Part shown: in pieces, positions 12,218-22,180 of the stretch
How the letters are laid out: each line of letters begins with the position of its first letter
Numbering within the stretch: position 1 is the first letter of the stretch
Assembly (NCBI GenBank): GCA_047967505.1
Contig: CM106539.1
DNA: 64,000 nt
Strand: one strand, 5' to 3'
Source of the DNA: Dipteris shenzhenensis
Taxonomy: Eukaryota > Polypodiophyta > Polypodiopsida > Gleicheniales
The notes under the pieces: generated by a model
What the model saw: only the letters and a program-made list of their open reading frames with translations
Told to the model about the DNA's origin: nothing
Databases searched by the model: none
Translations under genes and position numbers: made by a program

Positions 12218-12488
12218 TGTGAGAGAATGCGGAGAGAGAGAGAGCAAGAGAGTGAGAGCTGGAGAGCTGAAAGCTTGAGAGCTGAGTTGCAATAGAAGAG
12301 TGTAAAGAGTACAACTGAAAGTGTGAGAGATAAGGTTTTGTCCTAGTGACAAAACCTTAGTAGTCACTAACCATAGTTAGTGAACTAACTGCGGTTAGGG
12401 AGAAAAACCTCCTAAAGAGGGAAAAGTGCCCCTAACTAGCTTATTAAATTACATTGGTCATTTCTGAATTATATCTATAATTCTAACA
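12218..12488 (-). repeat. 3' LTR of the 6-kb copia element
   Basis: 271 bp, near-identical to 17984-18254. It contains a GA-rich run and an inverted repeat around gttttgtccta...acaaaacc (about 12332-12357). It is bounded by the target repeat GACAT on the outside and by a C6 run (G-rich polypurine tract on the element strand) on the inside. Confidence 0.95.
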
Positions 12489-12500
12489 CCCCCCTGCAGT
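12489..12500 (-). other. Polypurine tract
   Basis: On the element strand the sequence just before the 3' LTR reads CTGCAGGGGGG. This is the position and composition expected for the primer of plus-strand DNA synthesis. Confidence 0.8.
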
Positions 12501-12614
12501 GCCAATGTCATGTACAAGGCTGATCAATAACCAAACGGATATAAGTTCAGGGCACTGCGAAATGCCTAAAACTTTTCACATGGTAGTGCTTTGGTGAAAA
12601 TATCTGCAATGTTG

Positions 12615-15600
12615 TCATGTGTGGACACAGATCATACTGATCGCCCCTGCATGCAGCTTCTCTCTGATGTAGTGATAGTGAACCTCAATGTGCCTTCTGC
12701 GAGCATGAAACACTGGATCTTTTGCCACTGCAATGGCACTCTGACTATCAGTGAGAATTGGAGAAGGACCCTCCAAAGATAGATGAAGATCAGCAAATAG
12801 ACGTCGCAGCCAGACACATTCAACTGTTGCTGTGAAAGCTGCCCTGTACTCAGCTTCACAGGATGAGGTAGTCACTGTAGATTGTTTCTTGCTCAGCCAG
12901 GAAATGCAAGATTTACCCAAAAAGAAACAATTGCCACTAGTGGACTACCTAGTGTCATAATCACCAGCCCAATCTGAATCACTGTAGGCATGCATCTGCA
13001 AGTCACCCCCCTTGGGAAATAGCAAGCCAAAAGACTTCGTGCCCTGCAAATAACGGAAGATGCACTTAACTGCCTGCCAATGCATAGTTTTTGGGTTGTG
13101 CATGTACCTGCTTACCTGAGATACTGCAAACTGAATATCAGGTCTAGTGTTGCAGAGATATATGAGGCATCCAACAGCCTGATTGTAAAGTGTGGCATCA
13201 ACTAATTCTCCTGCATCATGCATTGTGAGTTTCAGCCCCGGCTCCATGGGAGTGGCTATGGGCTTACAATCATGCATGTTAAATCTGTCCAAGAGTTTCT
13301 GTACATACTTGGACTGAGACATAACAGTGCCACGTCTCTCGTGAGAGAACTGGATCCTCAAATAAAAGTGAAGCAGCCCCAAATCTGACATGTCAAAGTT
13401 GGTCTGCAAATCAGCTTTGAAATCTGCAATTTTGTCTTCATTGGACCCTGTGAGCAGTAAGTCATTAACATAAAGAAGGATGACTAAAATTTCCCCCCCA
13501 TCCATCTTGATGTAGAGGGTGCTCTCAGTAGGACTATTGTGCAGCCCCTTGCTGGTCAAAAAGGCATGAATCTTGGCATACCATGCACGAGGGGCCTGTT
13601 TCAACCCATATAAAGCTTTGTTTAGCTTGCATACTTGAAGTGCATTTGCTGTAATTTCAAAGCCTGGAGGTTGTTTGACATACACCTCTTCCAGCAAGTC
13701 CCCATTTAAGAAGGCCGTTTTTATGTCCAACTGATGAACATTCCACTCAAAATGTGCAGCCATTGCAATAACTGATCGGATGGTGGTCATCCGGGATGTA
13801 GGGGCGAATGTCTCCTCATAATCTATGCCCTTTTTCTCAGCATAGCCTTTAGCAACCAGCCTTGCCTTGTATCTGTCAATGGAGCCATCTGGCTTCCGTT
13901 TGACCTTGAAAACCCAACGGGTGCCAATGGCATGTTTACCTGGTGGCAAGTCTACAACATCCCAAGTCTGATTTTTTTCAATGGACTGCAACTCATCGTG
14001 CATGGCATTCATCCAATGCACATTGTCCTTTGCCTCTTCGAATGTGGCAGGCTCCTCCTCATCAAGAAGAGTACCTGCATATGTTGATTCCACTGAATTA
14101 GCACCTTCCATGTGCCTTGCTGCACTGCGAGTCCTGCCAGGTAATGGAGCATCAATTTTACTCTCCCTGAGAGTCTGTAACAGCCAGTTTGGGACTGTTT
14201 TTGTTGCATGTATGTCTGCAATTTCTTGCTGCACCACCTGTTCCACTGCCTGTGGAGGGGGCAAGACATCCTGTGGCGGAACTAAAGCATCTGGAGGTGG
14301 CTGTAAATTCTGATTTGCATCAGAAATATCAGCAGGGGAACCCAAGGCAATGGGTAGCAACCCCTCAAAGACATCCTCTGAAGAAGAAGGCATTTGAAAT
14401 TCAGCCTCAGTGTGAGCTGAATTTTCAGCAAATATCACATCTCTACTAACTATGATCTTGCGTGTAGCAGGATTGTAGAGACGGTACCCCTTGCTTTCTG
14501 CACTGTACCCAACAAATGTACACTTAATGGCTTTATCTGACAACTTGTGCCTAAATTCAACTGGCACATGACCATAAGCAAGGCATCCAAAGACTCGGAA
14601 GTGATCCACTGAAGGCTTTCTCCCATTCCAGACCTCATAGGGAGTTTTTGTTTTCAAAGCCTTAGTGGGAGCCCGATTCAAAATGTAATTGGCACACATC
14701 AGACCCTCAAGCCAAAATTTGTGAGGCATGTGTTTGCTTTTTAGCATACATCTGTCCATCTCCATGAGAGTTCTATTTTTCCTCTCAGCTTTGCCATTTT
14801 GCTGAGGGGTCAGCTTGACTGTGAGCTGATGCACAATACCCTTGCCTTTCAGAAATGCATCAAGATCTGCAGACAAGTATTCCCCACCTCTATCTGTGCG
14901 CAATGTCTGTATCTTGAGTCCGGTTTCATTTCCGGTTTCATTTTCAACCATGGCTGAAAAGTGTTTAAACACCATGAACACTTCTGATTTGCGCTTCAAC
15001 CCAAAGACCCAAGTGAAATTGGAGTAATCATCAATAAATGTAACGAAGTAGAGATGACCACCTAACGATGGAGTCCTCATGGGACCACAGACATCACTAT
15101 GTATAAGCTGTAATTTGCGGACAGCTTTAATTGAACCATCCTTCTTGAAGGGGAATCTATGCATCTTGCCTAAAATGCACCCTTCACAGGCATGTGGAGG
15201 AGGTATCTCAAGAGGTGGCAATGCATCAACCATAGAATGCTTCTGAAGTGTCATCAAGCTGTTGTAATGCATGTGGCCATATCGGGCATGCCATAATTCT
15301 GCATTCTGCATGGCAGCTGTAGGGGTAGAAACTGCAAGAGCATGGGCTGCTGTTTTCTCAAAAAGATCAAGCTGAAAAAGCCCACGCAGCAGAGTATCAG
15401 ATAATCTTAAGGCATAATCATCTTCCCTGTCTCGGACAGCACATTTGTCATCCTGAAAGATGACTTGAAATCCAGCTCTGTTAAGAGTGGACACTGAAAG
15501 AAGATTTTTGGTTATTCCAGGCACATATAAGACATTTGAAACTCTGAAAATTGAGCCATCAATGGCAGTGAGCTCAACATCTCCTGTGCCATGTACTGAA

Positions 15601-16202
15601 TATGATGAGTTATTGGCACAAGTGACTTTCTTACAAACGGGGGGTGGATGCAAGGAAGTAAAAAGACACTTCCTAGAAGTGATGTGCTTGGATGCACCAC
15701 TGTCAAAATACCAAGTGTTCAATGTTTCATTGACACTGAAAGCAGATGCATCCGTAGAAGAGTCATAACTGCAAGTCAAAAATGCATATGAGTCATCACT
15801 ACAAGTGGCTGTACTATCCCGTGCATCTGGAGCAGCCAGCCTAGAATCTGAAATGCAAGATAAAAAGGCATAATCCTGTCCAACAAAGTTGGCTGCAGCA
15901 TCCCCACTGTCAGATGCATGAGGAGCTGAATTTGAAACAGCCATACCGGAGCTGTTTTTCTTCTCTTTTGCAAGCCTTTTCCTGCATTCTGCAATGTGAT
16001 GACCTGGCTTTTTGCAGTAGTGACAAAAACCCTTCTTCTTGGGCTTACTTGCATCATTTTTAGCCTTTTGTGAAGGCTGTCCTGACCCACTGGAAGGCTG
16101 ATTTACTGATGTCTTTGCCTGTCCCTTTGTTCTTGATTTAAACTTTGAGAGCATGGCTTGTTCACCTGCACGTGAAGCCAAGTTTTTCCTGGTCTGCTCT
16201 TC
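12615..16202 (-). pseudogene. Copia pol (zinc knuckle, protease, integrase, RT, RNase H) with one nonsense codon
   Basis: The open frame 16202-12948 carries, numbered from 16181, a zinc knuckle CHYCKKPGHHIAEC (53-66), protease WYFDSGASKHI, and the integrase HHCC region ending CEGCILGKMHRF. The DDE core follows with IHSDVCGPM, LRTDRGGEY and NGKAERKNR. Then come RT (WVFKVKRKPDG, DIKTAFLNG, YGLKQAPRAWY) and the RT/RNase H junction (SDSDWAGDYDTR). One in-frame TAG at 12947-12945 follows; the same frame then continues to 12615 with the RNase H parts SSCEAEYRA and TDSQSAI. A second defect is in the RT active site: the usual YVDD reads YVND, with codon AAT at 13466-13464. No ATG starts this frame; it would be fused to gag in the live element. 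Both defects point to loss of activity. Confidence 0.93.
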
Positions 16203-16876
16203 TTAAAGCAGAAGTCCTATCGACTCATGAAAAGTGAGAGGATTTGCACCCCCCCTCAATGATAAGCTCAGTGAGGTATGAAAGCTGAGATAAGACTCGG
16301 GAAGAGATTTAGAGTGGTTGTAATCATCTCTGAATTAGGAATAATTTCATCTATGTTTAACAATTGCTCTCTGAGATCCTGTAGCTTTGTGAGGTGGACT
16401 GACATGGAGTCACCCTCTTCCATATGTGTATTACTTAACTCTCATTTTAAGAAAGATACTCTTGCTTCATTCCGGGCTGCATACATGCTTTCTAAAATAT
16501 CCCACGCTACCTTCGAGGTCTTACACGACCGGATATGTGGAATGATAAATCTTTTCACTGAAAGAGAGATGCATGACAAAGCTAAGGCATCCCGTGAATC
16601 CCATCTCTTCTGATCTGGAGTAGTGGCTATAGCTGCACCAACAATTTGTTCTGCAGCTGCCCCATGTGCACGACCTCTTCCACCTCCTTGCTGAGGAGGG
16701 GTATTAGGTGCCATACCTGCTGGTCGGATCTCACCCCCATTCACATAATCCCATAAATTGCGAGAAATCAGAATATTGCGTATCATAAAACTCCAGAGGG
16801 AGTAGTTGGTACCATCCAACTTGTCTTCCTGTGAAAGACCACCGAACTGGAAGTCATTCTGATTTTGCTGGGCCAT
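16203..16876 (-). pseudogene. Copia gag, disrupted
   Basis: Starts at an ATG at 16876 and reads 144 residues of N-terminal gag (DKLDGTNYSLWSFMIRNIL, later KTSKVAWDILESMY), the UBN2-type capsid region. A TGA at 16444-16442 interrupts it. The same frame resumes (SNTHMEEGD, VHLTKLQDLREQLL) until a frameshift around 16290-16330. The matching continuation (SLPESYL, then GANPLTFHESIGLLL) lies in other frames, and a TAA at 16205-16203 separates it from the pol frame. So at least one stop, one frameshift and one further stop break gag. The insert GGGRGRAHGAAAEQ is a low-complexity loop. Confidence 0.88.
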
Positions 16877-17114
16877 ATCTGAGAAAGAGATTTAAGCAGA
16901 TACAAAACTGAATTCCCTTACTGGGAATGAAATGCACAACTCCCAAAAAACACAGCCAAGCACTGGCTGTAAATGCAACTCAGATTTCTGTACTTGCATT
17001 GTTAGAAATCTGTCCAAGCATCAAAAACTCTCCAGAATCTGCCAAAAGTGCTGCAAAACACTTTAAGAAAGGCAGTATGAACTGAAAACTCCAGAAATTG
17101 CTCTCCCAACACAA

Positions 17115-17385
17115 AAGCCCCAAAATAGGCCTGAAATTGCAACTGGAAAGGGGCAAATTGATCAAAAGCCTCAAATGTTGCAAGAATTGCGCTCTGTCTG
17201 CAAAAGCCCCAAATTTCACTGCAAGATTGCAGTGTAATTACAAAATCCCCAAATTTCTTCAAGAAATTGTACTGTAAAACTGAAAGCCCCAAATTTCGAG
17301 CTTGAAATTGCAACCAAAAAGGGGCAGAAGTACAGAAAGCCCCAAATTTCGCAATTTCAGCAGAAAGCCCCAAATTTCAGACCAA
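17115..17385 (-). repeat. Irregular array of GAAATTTGGGGCTTT boxes
   Basis: On the plus strand the phrase aaagccccaaattt recurs about seven times with variants (near 17119, 17164, 17200, 17242, 17283, 17337, 17363), roughly every 25-55 bp, separated by unrelated sequence. Box identity is high and spacer identity low, which suggests conserved short boxes rather than a simple tandem duplication. Confidence 0.75.
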
Positions 17386-17529
17386 ATTTGCCATGTTTGC
17401 TCCAAGTGTAGCTCCGAAACTACAAAATGATTGCAATGTCTACAACAAACAAAATGCCCGAAATGTACTCCCAAAAAACTGAGCCAAACAATGGCTGTCT
17501 CTGCAAAATGTGCCTGCCAAAGATCACCT

Positions 17530-17905
17530 GCAAGTTTCTCCTGTACGGAATGAGAGATTGTACGGAGGATTACCTGCTGTACGGAAGCAGGACCAGTACA
17601 GAAGTATTGCACGGAAGTATGGAGTACTAATGATAGTACGGAGAAGGTACGTGCTGGTATAAACGGTGACATCAAACTGTATGGCTGGTGGCAGCGAGCT
17701 GTACGTACAGGTACGGAACTGTACGGCGAACCGTACAGTCTAACGACAGAGTGTACGGCACCTGTATGGACGCGATGTACGACGACCTGTGTGTTGCAGA
17801 TTTGTACGGCGGGTACAGTACGGTAGGTAAGGTACGACAGGGTACGGACGTGCAGAGACGAGGTACGGATTCCGTACAGTCGTACGGATTGTACGGGCGA
17901 GGTGT
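17530..17905. repeat. Dispersed GTACGG repeat field
   Basis: GTACGG and near variants (GTACAG, GTACGA, GTATGG) recur more than a dozen times in about 370 bp, for example at tgtacggaatg, tgtacggagg, agtacggag, tgtacggcg and gtacggattc. Spacing is irregular. Since GTAC is palindromic, both strands carry it. It lies immediately downstream of the primer site in element orientation. Confidence 0.75.
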
Positions 17906-17969
17906 AGCAGCAGGAGCGTGGGTTGTAGGCTAGAGCTGAACGGGGAAGAAGCAGGGAGCTGGATCAAAT

Positions 17970-17981
17970 GCTCTGATACCA
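17970..17981 (-). promoter_or_regulatory. Primer binding site (initiator tRNA-Met type)
   Basis: On the element strand the sequence two bases after the 5' LTR reads TGGTATCAGAGC, the standard plant copia site complementary to the 3' end of initiator tRNA-Met. It primes minus-strand DNA synthesis. Confidence 0.95.
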
Positions 17982-17983
17982 AA

Positions 17984-18254
17984 TGTGAGAGAATGCGGAG
18001 AGAGAGAGAGCAAGAAAGTGAGAGCTAGAGAGCTGAAAGTTTGAGAGCTGAGTTGCAATAGAAGAGTGTAAAGAGTACAACTGAAAGTGTGAGAGATAAG
18101 GTTTTGTCCTAGTGACAAAACCTTAGTAGTCACTAACCATAGTTAGTGAACTAACTGCAGTTAGGGGGAAAAACCTCTTAAAGAGGAAAAAGTGCCCCTA
18201 ACTAGCTTATTAAATTACATTGGTCACTGCTGAATTATATCTATAATTCTAACA
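17984..18254 (-). repeat. 5' LTR of the 6-kb copia element
   Basis: 271 bp, differing from the 3' LTR at about nine positions by eye (for example gaaag/gagag, gcagtt/gcggtt, cactgc/catttc). It should contain the element's promoter, but no clear TATA box was identified. Confidence 0.95.
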
Positions 18255-18259
18255 GACAT

Positions 18260-18868
18260 GTCAACAGAGACGTTGGGACTTAGCCAAAATTAAAGGTCAT
18301 AAAAACTGCCACGTGTAAGACATAGAAGCAACTCCTCAACCTTAACCACAGTCTGTGAAAGAATATTAATTTTGTAGAAGAAAGCATGGAGAAGGTTGGA
18401 GAGATTGGCGTCAGCACTTCAAGTGATATAGTCTTCAAGAAAGGACCGGGTGCTTATCATCTGCCCTACTCAAATTCCATCCCTGAAGATTGATTCTGCA
18501 TGTATTTTAATCGTGTCTCTGTAACAAAATAGTGATTCTCGGCTATGGCGACTCTGATCAATATCTTGCTCGTCGTTCATGACAAGAAACAAATTCTGTT
18601 GATCTTTGCAAGCCCCTTCAACAATACATTGTTCAGTACTATTGTGAGCACGACGCGGTTGACAATGATGAACATTTGCACTCCATGCATCATATCTTCC
18701 CAATATCCAACGAGCGAGAGCACGTAAGCTTGCTTTCCTTCCCTTGGTTTTATGCCTTCAAAGCAAGGGAAGATAGCTCTCAGCAAAATGTAATTTCGAG
18801 AAAGCGCTCATGTGTTGGAGTTGAGAATCTCCTGATGCACCATGGTTAGGGTAGAGAGTGAGGGCCTT
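18260..18868. other. No gene recognised
   Basis: Sequence between the complete copia and the next copia relic. Short frames on both strands lack motifs. A small inverted phrase (tttccttcccttgg ... ccttcaaagcaaggga, about 18733-18770) is present but unremarkable. Confidence 0.4.
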
Positions 18869-19658
18869 GGTTGTGGGTGTGCCCGCCCCTTGTGAGGGTG
18901 GTGTTGGTGTATAGGGCTGGGTGCACACCTCGGCATGAGGCCATTGTGGCAGATCTTGGCCAAAAGATTGCCGTGCCCGAAGTAGCTTGCAAAGGGAAAG
19001 AAGAAAGAGTCTGGTATGGCTGCTTCAGGCTCAGCCCGTCCTTTAGGGAAAGGTGATACTTCAGCCAACTTTGTTGAGCACGATTGGGCATTTTTCACTT
19101 GCAGCTATGATGCCTCCTGGGGGTCACACACTTTTTGTGTAAATGAAACACAAAACATGGTATTTTGATAGCAGTGCATCTCATCACATTGCGTTCGGAA
19201 AAGAATTGTTTGACATGTTGTCTTGTGCACTCGTTGGCAAGAAAGTCTCATGTGCAAACCATTCTTCTTATCCGGTTGAAGAGATTGGAGAGATTTCGCT
19301 TATAGTCATGGATGGCTTAGATCTTTGCATCCATGATGCTTTGTTTGTCCCTGGGATTAAGAAGAATCTGCTTTCCATGTTCTCTTTCACTCGAAGAGGC
19401 TTTTAGGTCATCTTTGAAGTTGACAAATGTATGGTACGTGACAGACAGCGCGATTATGCATTGGGGTTAACATGCACACATTGTCACGGTTTTTTGTAGC
19501 TTGATGCTTTTGAGAAGAGAGCACATTCTGCATATGCCGCTTCAACATCTACCTCTTCCATGCGGAAGTTTTGGCAGGTTTGTTATTCAGAAGTTATGGC
19601 AGGTTTGGGCATTTAATTTTGGCAACCTTTTGTTATTGAGAAATTTGAGATGGCGGAT

Positions 19659-19767
19659 GAAGTTTATGGTTTTCAACCTTGTGAGTGACTATCATGAGAT
19701 TGAAACTGCACTATGTTGTGTTTTTAGAGGATGAGTTTGGGAATGTTCCTGGATTCATCTAGGTATA
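19659..19767. mobile_element. Short retroposed insert with 19-bp flanking duplication
   Basis: Inside the integrase relic, the 19-mer AAATTTGAGATGGCGGATG occurs twice, at about 19640-19658 and 19768-19786. The roughly 109 bp between them interrupts the copia reading and closely matches 25879-25978 within the gypsy relic. A long, exact flanking duplication around a sequence present elsewhere is typical of target-primed insertion of a SINE or a truncated LINE tail. Confidence 0.65.
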
Positions 19768-20271
19768 TAAATTTGAGATGGCGGATGCGTTATCTCATAT
19801 GGACCTCTCCCAAGCATATATGTCAGGGCTGTATTTTGGGCAAAATGCATAGATTTTTTTTCCCAAAGGATGGTGTAGTCTGGGCTGTGAGAAAAATGCA
19901 GCTTGTACACAATGATGTTTGCGGTCTGATGTGGACTCAATCTGTTGGGGGTGATTTATATTTCATTACTTTCACAGATGGCTTCACAAGATTCCTTGGG
20001 TGTTGTAGTTTGCTCTCAAGTAGAAATATGAAGTATACATTTTGCTTGAGCACCTTGCATGGTAGGTAAGCACAAGTTTCTTGTGATGAAATATTTAAGA
20101 CACTTAAGACACGTGTCTTACCTTAAGGCACGTTTAGACACTCTTGAAATTTTATAAAACCTGAAAGCCCTAAACTTTTGCACTTTGGCACTTTGGACTT
20201 TGGAAATTGCACTTCGACACTTTGGACTTTGCAGTCCATCACTAATATCGACAGTGGAGTCGAGGTTGATA

Positions 20272-21300
20272 TGTTGGAATGGTCACCTCCCCATCTGTAA
20301 GCCCCCAAATGAGGAGAGCATGGGGGAGGTAGACCAAGGCATGATTAGGTTGCTACATAGGCAGCACAAAGAAGACCTTGTGCAGGAAAGATGGTGGGGG
20401 CATGAAGCCCGGGATCTGGCCTGGCAAGACGGAACTAATGACCAGGCATACGGCCTGCAACAGGGCCCTGTGAAGGGCGTGCTGACATCAGCAGGGTATG
20501 GTCCCACTGTACAGGGCTGTACGGAGGATTATTTATGGAAGAACAGGGCTGCTGGAAGCCTGACAGAGGGCGGGATCTGCAGTGGCCAAAGGCGCCTGCA
20601 TGACAGGGCCTTTGGGCCTTGTATGGAACCTGTAACAAGGCTGGAACAGGGCCAGCAGGTGGTCAGAGGCCTGGGCCTATGGCGGGCTGCCACGTGGCCT
20701 GACGGGTCTGTAGAACAGCCCCCAACCAGGTCGGTTTACAGACTGGGGGGGGGGGGGTGGCAGACTGGTCGGCCCTGCCAGGTCGGTCCATTTCAGGGCC
20801 CCTTGGGCCTATAAAAGAGGAGGCATTTGGCCTCATTCAATATCACCTGGAGCAGCCAAAAGTCAGCAGATTGGAGCAGCAGTAAGACCTACCTTGGGCC
20901 TATATTCTAGAGGTGAAGGAGGTACATCATAGCCTGCAGACAAAGCTGAGAAAGGGCTGCCCACTTAGGCTGGCTTCCGGACAGCAGGGTGGAAGGGATC
21001 TAGATAGAGAGTCTACATATGCTCGAGGTGAAGCACGCGGGCTTAGAGATCTAGAAGTGCTTGACATCTAGTAGGAGAACCTGTTGGTATTGTATCCTGT
21101 CCTACTTTGTGGACAGACGGAAATATAAAGTGTTGCTTCTATATTTGTCTCTGAGCATTGTCTATTTACTGGCTTGCACATCTATGCACATTGAGTTAAG
21201 AAGTCTGTGATTCCACACCCCACACACCACACTTTGTGAGCTCCTGGGCTATGCTATCAGTCTTCCGCTGTGCGTACCCTTTGTTGGGTAATTTCTAACA
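20272..21300 (+). mobile_element. Solo LTR, 1,029 bp, with target duplication
   Basis: Begins TGTTGGAATGGTCACC and ends TAATTTCTAACA. The flanking five bases are TGATA on the left and CGATA on the right, a duplication with one mismatch. There is no primer site and no internal retroelement sequence after it, so it is a solo LTR, presumably formed by recombination between two LTRs. It is GC-rich, includes a run of ten G near 20748-20757, and shares its first 60 or so bases with the LTR-like segments at about 10.6 kb (minus) and 30.8 kb (plus). Frames inside it are not genes. Confidence 0.8.
20810..20816 (+). promoter_or_regulatory. Predicted LTR TATA box
   Basis: TATAAAA within the solo LTR in the context GGGCCTATAAAAGAGG. 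A similar box at 31241 in the related LTR, also after a GC-rich stretch, supports it as the LTR promoter. Confidence 0.6.
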
Positions 21301-22180
21301 CGATAGTGTTGGTATCAATGGTGACTTTAGAGCTAGAAATGGCAATGACCTATTAGGATGAGCCTTGAGACACTTAACTCTTGAGGGTCGAAAGTTTCCT
21401 TTCAATTATATGTATCAAGGTTCAGATTTCATTCATTTCCCATGTGACTGACAGACTGTTGGCGTGATATTTATGTTTAGGGTGATCTATGATTATTGAT
21501 CTATCATCTATGTAGCCCTCTAGGCTCTTGTTAAGTTGTTATCTGGATTTCTCTTTCAACTTGAAAGTTGTGAGTTGTGACTTGCAAGCTCTTGAGTCTT
21601 GAGTGATGTGTCTTACGTGTCTCATCTTTAAGACACTTTCGACACTCGTGTCTCAAGTGTGTCTTACATGCTGTGTCATAGCGTGTCTTACAACCATGGT
21701 ACTTTGTTGTTTTGGTGGAGAATCAATCTGAAAGCATAATACAGACTCTACGTTTAGATCGAGAGAGTATATGTCCAAGGCTTATGGAGATGGGGAGATG
21801 CATGCTCAAGGCCAAAGGGCTGCCATGTAAGTTCTGGATGGAAGCAATCATGCGCTCAAAGCATATTTTGCGTAGGTGTCCCTCCAAAGAACTTAAGGTG
21901 ATGATATCATACAAGCTTGATGATAAGGCTGACAAGTGCATTTTTGTGGGCTACAGTAGTGAGAGCAAGTGTTACATGCTTTACAATAAAGTTAAAAGCA
22001 ACCAAGGAGGTCTTTAGCAGTAGGGATTTATTTTTGTAGAACATGCAGATCTGCCCCTTGTTGCTTTTTTGATAGAAATCAGCGTTCATCCCATGCTTTT
22101 GATGGGCTGCCCATCTCATTTGATGCTGCAGCTGAGATGCCTATGGAAAGTGAACAGATTTGCTGTAGGGTGAAACCTTA

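Larger units (their letters stand above)
16877..17969 (-). other. Long untranslated leader between primer site and gag
   Basis: About 1.1 kb separates the primer binding site from the gag ATG, long for a copia element. No coding frame with recognisable motifs is present on the element strand. The leader is made of two dissimilar repeat fields, listed separately. It may hold packaging, translation or promoter signals; that is inference. Confidence 0.7.
12218..18254 (-). mobile_element. Structurally complete Ty1/copia retrotransposon with target duplication
   Basis: Two 271-bp LTRs flank an internal region of about 5.5 kb. The element is read on the minus strand: 5' LTR at 17984-18254, primer site, long leader, gag, protease-integrase-RT-RNase H, polypurine tract, 3' LTR at 12218-12488. 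Each LTR starts TGTTAGAATT and ends TCTCACA in the element's orientation. A 5-bp target duplication, GACAT, lies at 12213-12217 and 18255-18259. By eye the LTRs differ at about 9 of 271 positions, mostly transitions, so the insertion is fairly recent but not new. The domain order protease-integrase-RT is diagnostic of copia. Coding capacity is broken (see gag and pol), so it is non-autonomous now. Confidence 0.95.
20072..21695. mobile_element. Possible DNA-transposon-like insert with AAGACAC subterminal repeats
   Basis: The copia integrase frame stops near 20050 and resumes near 21705. The edges of the intervening DNA carry many copies of AAGACAC or GTGTCTT in both orientations: near 20096-20145 (ttaagacacttaagacacgtgtcttacc) and near 21606-21690 (gtgtcttacgtgtctc, taagacac, gtgtcttac). 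Such clustered subterminal motifs are usual for class II elements. No exact terminal inverted repeat or target duplication could be fixed. The solo LTR sits in its interior. Confidence 0.45.
18870..22180 (+). pseudogene. Copia gag-pol relic related to the 12.2-18.3 kb element, split by insertions
   Basis: Plus-strand fragments in copia order. About 18890-19060 gives decayed text after the zinc knuckle. At 19143 the protease start TWYFDSSASHHI appears, with the catalytic DSG changed to DSS. The pre-integrase block VPGIKKNLLS follows, then from about 19770 to 20050 the integrase zinc region (CQGCILGKMHRFFF, VHNDVCGLM). The frame then breaks for about 1.6 kb and resumes near 21710 with VENQSES, LMEMGRCMLKAKGLPCKFWMEA and FVGYSSESK, ending with KEVFSSRDLF near 22060. 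The matches are clearly closer to the neighbouring 6-kb copia than to the copia at 58.8 kb, so this is an older family member in the opposite orientation. RT and RNase H are absent. Stops and frameshifts are frequent. Confidence 0.8.

Noticed and set aside
20185-20814. A 209-codon open frame
   Set aside because: It lies inside the solo LTR, includes the LTR promoter region and has no recognisable protein domain.
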